Origin: Clostridioides difficile | Lineage (GTDB): Bacteria; Bacillota; Clostridia; Peptostreptococcales; Peptostreptococcaceae | Reading direction: 5' to 3' | Assembly: GCF_001299635.1 (NCBI RefSeq) | Contig: NZ_JRHN01000048.1 | Coordinates: 1 to 36,623, forward strand | DNA length: 36,623 nucleotides | Part shown: positions 27,698-34,646 of the stretch, one piece after another | Layout of the letters: the number at the start of each line of letters is the position of its first letter | How positions within the stretch are numbered: position 1 is the first letter of the stretch | The notes under the pieces: generated by a model | What the model was told of the DNA's origin: nothing | What the model saw: only the letters and a program-made list of their open reading frames with translations | The model's database searches: none | Position numbers and translations under genes: made by a program

Positions 27698-28456
27698 TTA
27701 AGTCATAGCTCTAAGGGCACCATCTCTGTATTCATTAGGAGATATAATCATAGGTACATTTCCCATATCTATAATTGATGTTCCTCCTTCAAAACCACTA
27801 GGCTCCTTTGAGAATAACTGATTGTCATACATAGCACCTTGACCTGCTATTTGTTTTACTATGACAACCTTTTTTGCATTTGGTCGAATTTTGTCAAAAT
27901 ATTCACGAACTTGAGTAGCATTTCTTCCGTCTTCCATTTTCAAAGACGTTCTTATTTCTTGTATAAAATCATCACATGCTCTAAATGCTGCAAGTGGAAG
28001 TGCTCTTTCGAAAGGTAAACCTCCCTTTAGAGTTACATCTACATGAATTATATAATCTTCAACTGATGGAGTTCCATATCTACCAAACACCATTTGTTCT
28101 TTCAAAATTCCTTCTGAAGAGCCAAATTCATGCATTTGATTTCCATCTTCATCTGCGCCAGTTAACATTACATATACACCAGTTAAAGTATGTGTAATTC
28201 CCTCTCCCAATCTGCCTAAAACTTTGGTTGATATTGGTATAATGTCCATAATAGTGTTAATTTCTCTGTCATAATCTCCAGGCTTTATTATATCTACTTT
28301 TATGTCTGTTATTAAATCTTCTTTTTCTTTTATTTCATCTATACTTGATAAGTTGATTGTAAGTACATCTTTCTTTATAGAAGTTTTTGAACCGAAATTA
28401 ACTTCATTCATATGAAACGGTTTTATAACAAGTCTTCTCATTATTTTTTCTTCCAT
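27698..28456 (-). CDS. prdD: PrdD, PrdA middle-domain-like subunit
   Basis: A 252-residue homologue of PrdA residues about 166-416, with matching LTGADEDGNQMHEFGSSEG, LPLAAFRACDDFIQEIR and IAGQGAMYDN segments. It ends ...ALRAMT-stop, which aligns with the PrdA end ALT just before the self-cleavage bond. Only the N-domain of PrdA is missing here. The start is ATG 28456, in the context AGGTGGATATTATGG, which is nearly the same 15 nt as at prdE. It lies after a strong intergenic hairpin downstream of prdB. Confidence 0.9.
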   Translation of the reverse strand: MEEKIMRRLVIKPFHMNEVNFGSKTSIKKDVLTINLSSIDEIKEKEDLITDIKVDIIKPGDYDREINTIMDIIPISTKVLGRLGEGITHTLTGVYVMLTGADEDGNQMHEFGSSEGILKEQMVFGRYGTPSVEDYIIHVDVTLKGGLPFERALPLAAFRACDDFIQEIRTSLKMEDGRNATQVREYFDKIRPNAKKVVIVKQIAGQGAMYDNQLFSKEPSGFEGGTSIIDMGNVPMIISPNEYRDGALRAMT

Positions 28457-28475
28457 AATATCCACCTTTGTTCTT

Positions 28476-28511
28476 AAAACCCCTCTCCTAACTGTGTGGG
28501 AGAAGGGTTTT
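28476..28511 (-). terminator. attenuator-like hairpin between prdB and prdD
   Basis: The minus-strand RNA AAAACCCUUCUCC pairs with GGAGAGGGGUUUU over 13 bp with one U-G. Only four U follow, so it is likely a partial terminator or a processing/stability element within the operon. Confidence 0.7.
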
Positions 28512-28535
28512 ATATTTTCAAATATAAATTACATT

Positions 28536-29261
28536 TTAAACGTGAGCTTTATATTCGTATGGTAATGGAACTATCTTACCAGCAGATGGTATTGCAACTA
28601 ATTGCTCTAATGTATCTCTTAATATATGTGTTTGCATTTCTATGTTATGTGGTTCACCAGCATTAGCACCCATTGGAACTAATGGAGCAACTGCTCTAGG
28701 AGTTCCGTTTTGTCTAACTACTGGAGGAAGAGCTGCGATTATTATTGTAGGTATTCCAGCTTCCTCTATTGCTCTCTGCACGATCACGGCAGTTCTATGG
28801 CAAGTACCTCAGCCAGCTGTCATGACTACACCGTCTACTCCCTCTTCTTTAAGTTTAGCAGCGATAGCAGGACCAGTTTCTTCAGTGAAGACATGTTGGT
28901 TTCCTCCACCACCCATGAATGCATAGTGCATAGGAGCTACTGCTTTTATAAATCCTTCTGCAGCTAATTCATGTAATCTATCTATAGGAAACATACAGTT
29001 TATATCTTTGTTTACATCTCCATTATCATATCCACCATGTGATACCATCATTTCATCAACTGTAGCTGTATTAGGTACAGCTCTAAATGTAGTATCTCCT
29101 GCTAGATTAAATCTCTTGTCAGATTTTAAGTGAACACCAGCTGCTGTAGCTAAAGCTATAGTCATATCTTTTAATTCTTTAGTTACAGGAGTCCAAACTG
29201 GAGGAGGTGTTATTGGAACGAATATTTCAGATTGAAGTCCTTGTACTGTTGTAAGGCTCAT
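28536..29261 (-). CDS. prdB: D-proline reductase selenoprotein subunit, with in-frame UGA
   Basis: The catalytic selenium subunit of D-proline reductase, which opens the proline ring to 5-aminovalerate. One frame of 242 codons is interrupted by TGA at 28811-28809, read as selenocysteine (residue 151) in the redox motif TAG-U-GTC, i.e. Sec-x-x-Cys. Both sides are conserved PrdB sequence, so this is not two genes. The hairpin just after the TGA fits a bacterial SECIS. The start is ATG 29261 (MSLTTVQG) with SD GGAGAGGA. Later segments include PPVVRQNGTPRAVAPLVPMG. It needs SelA/SelB/tRNA-Sec, not seen in this window. Confidence 0.96.
28776..28811 (-). promoter_or_regulatory. Sec codon and candidate SECIS of prdB
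   Basis: UGA at 28811-28809. Sixteen nt downstream of it, CUGC-CG-(UGAU)-CG-U-GCAG (28792-28776) forms a short stem with a four-base loop and one bulged U, at a position usual for bacterial SECIS elements inside the coding region. Confidence 0.65.
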
Positions 29262-29298
29262 ATATTTCCTCTCCCTTCTATTTTCAAACGATTATTTA

Positions 29299-29583
29299 TT
29301 ATTTTTCTTCTTGCTTTGATTGCATTTCTTCTTGTTTTTCTTTTTCTCTCCTAATATTTTCTACATACTCTTGATTAGGCTCTGGACTTAATACCTCAGG
29401 ATAGCTTAGCATGAATCCAACTTCTTGACCTATCTTAAGTTCGTAGTCAGTTATAAGCATTCTATTAGGTATTTTAAATTGTCCAAGTCTACCTTTCAGG
29501 TCTATAGTCACTCCACCACCTTTGATGTCAACTATAATACCCTCATAAAAAGTCTCTGATGAGATATATTTTAATCTATCCAT
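29299..29583 (-). CDS. small protein of unknown function in the prd operon
   Basis: A 94-residue protein that I do not recognise with confidence. Residues 1-65 look like a small beta-barrel (YEGIIVDIKGGGVTIDLKGR, then FKIPNRMLI and LKIGQEVGFML), reminiscent of S1/KOW-like folds. Residues 66-94 are a charged helical tail rich in Glu, Lys and Gln. It lies between prdA and prdB with short gaps on both sides, the arrangement reported for other prd operons, so a role in assembly or maturation of the reductase is plausible but unproven. The start is ATG 29583; the SD (GAGAGGTAG) is moderate. Confidence 0.75.
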   Translation of the reverse strand: MDRLKYISSETFYEGIIVDIKGGGVTIDLKGRLGQFKIPNRMLITDYELKIGQEVGFMLSYPEVLSPEPNQEYVENIRREKEKQEEMQSKQEEK

Positions 29584-29645
29584 TATAATTCTACCTCTCT
29601 ACACTGTTTTAAACTTGGATCTAAATTTATACTATTATCTAAATC

Positions 29646-31514
29646 TTAGTTTTCGTCTTTTTCGTATATTTCTCTTCTTTTCTTACTCATTGGTAAAGAT
29701 TGCTCATTATCTTCTAATGCTATTTTTTCTCCTGTAACTTTTTCTATAGCCTCTATGTTATTTAATTTAACATTTGGATTCCATTTTCTTTCAGGAGCTT
29801 TAACTTCTACACCAGCTATAGCATTTTTAAGCATAGCCATTATTCTAACAGCATCTTCTGGAGCTAATGTATTGTTAGATAATATTTCATTCTCTATACC
29901 TTGCTTAGACTTGTTATTATCTACCATATGAGTCATGTATTTATTACCAACAACTAGAGCACCTTGAACAGCTGAGAAACTTACACCAACTACTGGTATA
30001 CCTCTCATACCTATTTGCTCTATGTGAGATGCGAAGTCTATATGGTTGTTTCCGAAACCTTCAGTAGTTACTACAGCTCCATCAACTTCCATAGCTTCAA
30101 CTAACATACCTAATCTCTTAGATACATAGAATTTCTCAGCGTTTACTTGTGGAGAACCAACAAATACAACACCTACTAAATCTATTTCTTCATCTTCCAT
30201 AGCTCTTATTACTAATGGCTCTCTCCAGTAATGTCTTGACATTTCTTTTGATGCAGGTCCTATACAAGTTAATGCATGGATACCACCATCTAATACTTCA
30301 AGTGGAGATAATACAACTGGCATGTTTCCTAAGTCAACGTTTGGTTGAGCTCCTAATGTACCAACTGGCTCAACTGGTAATATTAGGTTGTCATGCATTG
30401 CACCTTGTCCCATTATTTCTTTTATAACAACAACTTTCTTTTTACCTTCTCTTCTGTATTGCTCTATTACTTCTTCGTCAACTACTAAAGAGTTGTCAAC
30501 TGTTTTTAATGCTTCTCTTATTTCTTGAGTTACATAGTCAAATGCACGGTGAGCAGCTAGAGGTCCTGGTCTTTCCATGTTAGTTCCTGCTTTTATTGTT
30601 ACTTGACCTTTGATGAATATTTCACCTTTGTCAGCAGCACCTGGTCTACCCCACATCATAGTAGTATTTAACTCACCTTCTGAAGAACCGAATTCACCTA
30701 TTTGAACTCCATTTTCATCTGTACCAGTTAATACCATTACAGCTCCATCTATAACTCTAGTTATACCTGTACCTAATTCGCCTTCTTCTTTAGTAGCGAT
30801 TGGTTGTATATCTAATACAGCTTCACTGTAAGTTTCATATTTATCAGGAGTTATTATTTCTAATTTCATATCTACAACTAACTCTTGAGTATCATTAGCT
30901 TCTTTACATATTTCTTCAGCATTTCTGATGTATAAAGTAGTTCCTTCTATTTTAGTCTCATCAGCAAATTCAACTTTATCTATTTTAAAGTGTTTTTTAG
31001 TTAAGCTTCTTAAAAGTTTCTTTTCTGCAACTTTTGGAGCTACTTCTGCTGCACCTGCTACTGGAGCTGCAACGTTTGCTACTGGAGCAGCAACTCCTGC
31101 TTGACCAGCTACTGATAAAGGTATTTCTAAGCTTATATTTTTACCTTCACCTATGTGTATTTTAACTGTTTCACCTAAAACTCCTGTGCTTACTGGCACT
31201 ACTGCTTCTAAAGCTTCTTCTACTACTGCTTCTTCTGCTACTACTTCTTTAGCCTCTCCTGCTTTGTATCCTTCTACATTTTCTGTAGTCATTGGAGATA
31301 ACGCATCTAAAGTTTCTTTTAACTTAGCTCCTAGTACTTGACCTATAGTTAATCCATTTTCTGGTATTGTTAATAATCCAGAATCCTCTAAGTCTGCAAA
31401 TATTGCTGGATCTTCTAAGTTTTCTGGTGCTATTATTGTTCCCGCTTCAAATCTACAACAACATACTGCTGGGTCATTTGCATGGGCTTGAGCTGTTTCT
31501 AAAGTTATTGACAT
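29646..31514 (-). CDS. prdA: D-proline reductase proprotein PrdA
   Basis: A 622-residue proprotein that cleaves itself between Thr416 and Cys417 (HALT|CIGPASKE), turning the cysteine into a pyruvoyl group that binds D-proline. It has three parts. The N-domain is about 1-140, with PAVCCCRFE near residue 15 and the IHIGEGKNISLEIPL strand pair. An Ala/Pro/Val-rich linker is about 141-165. The middle domain is 166-416 and the C-domain 417-622. SD AAGGAGG precedes ATG 31514. It partners with PrdB. The middle and C parts are echoed by prdD and prdE, and the N-domain by the gene just upstream. Confidence 0.96.
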   Translation of the reverse strand: MSITLETAQAHANDPAVCCCRFEAGTIIAPENLEDPAIFADLEDSGLLTIPENGLTIGQVLGAKLKETLDALSPMTTENVEGYKAGEAKEVVAEEAVVEEALEAVVPVSTGVLGETVKIHIGEGKNISLEIPLSVAGQAGVAAPVANVAAPVAGAAEVAPKVAEKKLLRSLTKKHFKIDKVEFADETKIEGTTLYIRNAEEICKEANDTQELVVDMKLEIITPDKYETYSEAVLDIQPIATKEEGELGTGITRVIDGAVMVLTGTDENGVQIGEFGSSEGELNTTMMWGRPGAADKGEIFIKGQVTIKAGTNMERPGPLAAHRAFDYVTQEIREALKTVDNSLVVDEEVIEQYRREGKKKVVVIKEIMGQGAMHDNLILPVEPVGTLGAQPNVDLGNMPVVLSPLEVLDGGIHALTCIGPASKEMSRHYWREPLVIRAMEDEEIDLVGVVFVGSPQVNAEKFYVSKRLGMLVEAMEVDGAVVTTEGFGNNHIDFASHIEQIGMRGIPVVGVSFSAVQGALVVGNKYMTHMVDNNKSKQGIENEILSNNTLAPEDAVRIMAMLKNAIAGVEVKAPERKWNPNVKLNNIEAIEKVTGEKIALEDNEQSLPMSKKRREIYEKDEN

Positions 31515-31564
31515 AGTATAAAATACCTCCTTACATTATTTTCTTATTTATTATTTTAAATCTC

Positions 31565-31599
31565 GATTCCTCAACAGGTAGCCCCTTAACTGAGGAATC
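31565..31599 (-). other. intergenic hairpin upstream of prdA
   Basis: A perfect 9-bp stem, GATTCCTCA / TGAGGAATC, between the N-domain gene and prdA, not followed by a T run. It is probably an mRNA processing or stability element rather than a terminator. Confidence 0.6.
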
Positions 31600-31639
31600 A
31601 AGTAAATTAAAACCTTCTTAAATAGTTGTATTTTAACTA

Positions 31640-32077
31640 TTATTTTTGTGGTACTACTCCCATTTGAGTAGCAATTGCTAAAGGTATCTCTAAGTTGATA
31701 TCTTTACCTTCTTGTATGTGTATTTTTATTACTTGACCTGTTGTAGCTTGTGTCAAAGTAGCTACAGGTGCTACTGGAGCTTCTACTTTTTCTTCAGTAG
31801 ATTCCTCAACATCTGTTTCTGTTGTTTTATACCCTTCCACATTATCTGTAGTCATTGGAGATAAAGCATCTAAAGTTTTTGTTAATTTAGCTCCTAATAC
31901 TTGACCTACTGTTAAATGATTTTCTGGTATAACTAGCAATCCTGAATCTTCTAAATCTCCAAATATTGCTGGATCTTCTAAATTTTCTGGTGCTATTATT
32001 GTTCCTTCTTCAAATCTGCAGCAGCATACTGCTGGGTCATTTGCATGAGCTTGAGCTGTTTCTAAAGTTATTGACAT
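31640..32077 (-). CDS. stand-alone copy of the PrdA N-terminal domain
   Basis: A 145-residue protein nearly identical to PrdA residues 1-90 (MSITLETAQA, PAVCCCRFE, ENLEDPAIF, LDALSPMTT, NVEGYK). A divergent acidic linker follows, and then the same strand pair (KIHIQEGKDINLEIPLA, PrdA 118-134). It stops at GVVPQK, just where PrdA goes into its Ala/Pro linker, so the boundary respects domain limits rather than being a random truncation. SD AAGGAGG fixes ATG 32077; the open frame upstream is not used. It is the first gene after the sigma-54 promoter of the prd operon. Function unknown. Confidence 0.88.
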   Translation of the reverse strand: MSITLETAQAHANDPAVCCCRFEEGTIIAPENLEDPAIFGDLEDSGLLVIPENHLTVGQVLGAKLTKTLDALSPMTTDNVEGYKTTETDVEESTEEKVEAPVAPVATLTQATTGQVIKIHIQEGKDINLEIPLAIATQMGVVPQK

Positions 32078-32120
32078 ATAAAAATGCCTCCTTCTTTTGA
32101 TTTTTAATTTATATTGATAC

Positions 32121-32180
32121 CTTAACACTTTTAATAATCAACATTTTTACTGTTCCCTACTAACAGCTCTAAGTGTTAAG
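32121..32180 (-). other. nested hairpin in the prd leader RNA
   Basis: Outer perfect 10-bp stem CTTAACACTT (32180-32171) / AAGTGTTAAG (32130-32121) and inner stem CTGTT (32166-32162) / AACAG (32154-32150) with loop AGTAGGG. No T run follows, so it is not a terminator. Confidence 0.6.
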
Positions 32181-32244
32181 ATTTTTAAACTACATAAGTC
32201 ATCAAAATCATTGTTTTTTTCTCATTTGAAGTCACTTTATATAT

Positions 32245-32261
32245 AAGCAATTCCTATGCCA
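32245..32261 (-). promoter_or_regulatory. sigma-54 promoter of the prd operon
   Basis: TGGCAT-AGGAA-TTGCTT on the minus strand, with perfect GG/GC spacing. The predicted start is near 32235. PrdR, a sigma-54 activator, is encoded immediately upstream. Confidence 0.9.
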
Positions 32262-32385
32262 ACTTATTAACAAAAAGATTTTTTCTATAATAGATTCTTC
32301 TCTTATCGCTATTTTTAGCCAAATATCATATAAATATTTATTTAAAACAGTTTATTTTTTATGTATGTAAACATTTTCTCAAACA

Positions 32386-32416
32386 AAAAAAAGTGTCAAT
32401 TTATCAACACTTTTTT
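32386..32416 (-). terminator. terminator of prdR
   Basis: AAAAAGTGT / ACACTTTTT stem with T runs on both strands, about 100 nt after the prdR stop. Confidence 0.88.
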
Positions 32417-32515
32417 ATTTTTTTTAACACACCCACATACATAGCATTGTTATAACCATTGATTTCACTACACTTAATACTGATATTTATTATTTTGTCA
32501 AAATTTAGTCATGTG

Positions 32516-34276
32516 TCATATTTTAGACACATCTATTTTGTATTGGTCTATCTTATAATACAACGTAGTTCTTGGTATATTTAATATCTTAGCTGCTTTA
32601 GCTTTATTTCCATTAGACATTTTTAAAGCCTTTGTTATATTTTTTACTTCAATCTTTTGAGTAGCTTTCGTCAAATCTAAAGGATATTCCTCTTCTTCAG
32701 TACTTTTATTAGTAGAATCCATCATGTAGCTTGGTACATCCTCCATCTCTATCCTAGAGTTTTGAGACAAAACAACCATATTTTCAATTGTATTTTTTAA
32801 TTCTCTAATATTTCCTTTCCATCTATAGTTTTGAAATATATCTATTACATCTTTACTAATTGTAAGAACAGGTTTGTTGTTTTGTTTACATATTTCTTCT
32901 AAAAAGCTATGAACCAACAATCCTATGTCCTCTTTTCTCTCTCTAAGTGGTGGAATCTTTATCTCCACAACATTTAATCTATAGTATAAATCTTCTCTAA
33001 ATTTTTCTGCTTTCACCATTTTACCTAAATCTTTGTTAGTAGCTGATATTATTCTAGGATTTATTTTTATTGTTGTATCTCCACCAACTCTTCTTATTTC
33101 CTTTTCTTGTAGTACTCTAAGCAACTTAGCCTGCATACTAAGAGGTAAATCAGCAATTTCATCTAAAAATACAGTCCCATCCTTTGCAAGTTCAAATATA
33201 CCTATTCGACCTTTTTTGCTTGCTCCAGTAAATGCACCTGATTCATATCCAAAAAACTCACTTTCAAACAACTCATTTGGTATGGCACTACAGTTAACAG
33301 GTATAAATTGACCTTTTCTCTCACTATAATCATGAATAGCTCTGGCAAATACTTCTTTACCTGTACCACTTTCACCCCAGATAAATATGCTACTATTGGT
33401 TCTAGCTACTTGTTTTGCAATCGCTTTCGATTTTTCCAACTTATAACTCTTACCTAAAATTTTATCAAAGCTACCTTTGGATAAGTTTTTAACTTCATTC
33501 TTTAAATATTTCAATGTATCGTTTACCTTTTCAAGTTCAAGAGCAAGTATCTTGGCTTCTGTAACATCAACTTCTGTACATACAACACCAATAAATTCTT
33601 CCTTATAAAATATAGGATTTGCATGGACTAGTGCATACATATTTTCTTTTTTATCTGTAAAATATAAGTCACTCATACCGATTTTACTATTTAATACTTT
33701 TTCTGAAATAGTATTTTCCAAAAATTCGTTCATCGGTCGACCGACTATGTCTTCAGATTTTATATCATACCTTTCCTCCATAAACTTATTCCACAATATA
33801 ACTACACCTTCGTTATTTATAGCACAAATTCCTTCTTTAATTTGTCCTATAATATATTTCAAAGTCAATCCATAGTCTTCTAAATGCATATATAAATAGT
33901 CTCTAATATGCTCTTGTTTTAAGACTCCAATAATTTTATTGTCTCTAAGAACAGGGAGAATTCCTATATTTTTCAATATCATTATATCTCTGCACTCATC
34001 TAAGGTTAGACCTTCGCTGACATATATTACATCCTTTTTCATTATAAGTTTTACTGGTTGACCGTCATACTTCTTATGCATGTCATAAAGATTATGTATA
34101 TCTGTCATAGATATAATCCCTTTTAATTCACCAGATGAATCTATTACCATTAGAGTTTTTGTGTTACTTTTTATCATTTCTTTTATTGCATCTTCAATTC
34201 TTGTGTCTTCGTCTATAGTTGTAAATTTTGTATCCATTACCTCTTCTACTTTTTTTACTTCTGGTATCGAAAACAT
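32516..34276 (-). CDS. prdR: sigma-54-dependent activator of proline reductase genes
   Basis: A 586-residue enhancer-binding protein that senses proline and activates the prd genes. The domains in order are two CBS repeats (about 10-130, VMDTKFTTIDED and LIMKKDVIYVSEG), a PAS domain (about 135-245), and the AAA+ domain with Walker A GESGTGKE (301-308), GAFTGA (347-352) and Walker B TVFLDEIAD. A Fis-type helix-turn-helix is at the C-terminus (KAKAAKILNIPRTTLYYKI). The start is ATG 34276 with SD AAGGGGGG. CBS domains suggest a nucleotide or small-molecule input in addition to PAS. It differs from CdsR in the sensor half. Confidence 0.94.
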   Translation of the reverse strand: MFSIPEVKKVEEVMDTKFTTIDEDTRIEDAIKEMIKSNTKTLMVIDSSGELKGIISMTDIHNLYDMHKKYDGQPVKLIMKKDVIYVSEGLTLDECRDIMILKNIGILPVLRDNKIIGVLKQEHIRDYLYMHLEDYGLTLKYIIGQIKEGICAINNEGVVILWNKFMEERYDIKSEDIVGRPMNEFLENTISEKVLNSKIGMSDLYFTDKKENMYALVHANPIFYKEEFIGVVCTEVDVTEAKILALELEKVNDTLKYLKNEVKNLSKGSFDKILGKSYKLEKSKAIAKQVARTNSSIFIWGESGTGKEVFARAIHDYSERKGQFIPVNCSAIPNELFESEFFGYESGAFTGASKKGRIGIFELAKDGTVFLDEIADLPLSMQAKLLRVLQEKEIRRVGGDTTIKINPRIISATNKDLGKMVKAEKFREDLYYRLNVVEIKIPPLRERKEDIGLLVHSFLEEICKQNNKPVLTISKDVIDIFQNYRWKGNIRELKNTIENMVVLSQNSRIEMEDVPSYMMDSTNKSTEEEEYPLDLTKATQKIEVKNITKALKMSNGNKAKAAKILNIPRTTLYYKIDQYKIDVSKI

Positions 34277-34646
34277 AAAGTCCCCCCTTTATAGTAGTAC
34301 ATCATCAAAACTTATTTATATATATTTATTCTAGCATATCATAATAACAGTTTATTAAATAATTAATATTAAAATTTCTTAACTGTTTAATATACAAATT
34401 TCTAATACAAATTCATGTAAGTACTAAAATGAATACTTAAATCTATACAAATGAAATCAAATGAATTATACCTTTAGTATATTATTTTTTCAATACTATT
34501 TTCACCTTCAAAGTATTTTTCTATTCACAAAACAATTAACATCTGTTCTCACAAAGGTTATACTTACATAAAAAAATGCCTCAAAATGATTTTAAATCAA
34601 TTTGAGACAATATATTTTAAAACTTAATAACAAACAGTACTCCATA
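34277..34646. other. intergenic region upstream of prdR
   Basis: 370 bp, AT-rich. It should hold the prdR promoter and contains the terminator of the surface-protein gene (34571-34608). I see no ORF and no sigma-54 promoter here. Confidence 0.6.
34571..34608 (-). terminator. terminator of the surface-protein gene
   Basis: CTCAAA / TTTGAG stem extended inward by ATGATTT/AAATCA-type pairing. The minus strand ends GAGGCATTTTTTTATG. Confidence 0.85.

Larger units (their letters stand above)
32078..32515 (-). promoter_or_regulatory. prd operon control region and structured leader
   Basis: 440 bp between prdR and the first prd structural gene. It holds the prdR terminator (32386-32416), a palindrome GCTATTTTTAGC (32308-32319) that could be a PrdR enhancer site, the sigma-54 promoter (32245-32261), and a predicted 158-nt leader with a nested hairpin (32121-32180). 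Confidence 0.75.

Noticed and set aside
28642-28967. Plus-strand frames opposite prdB
   Set aside because: Shadow frames without SD. The minus-strand gene is fully conserved.
28536-29261. prdB as a pseudogene or two genes
   Set aside because: The in-frame UGA lies at the known selenocysteine position, with conserved sequence on both sides.
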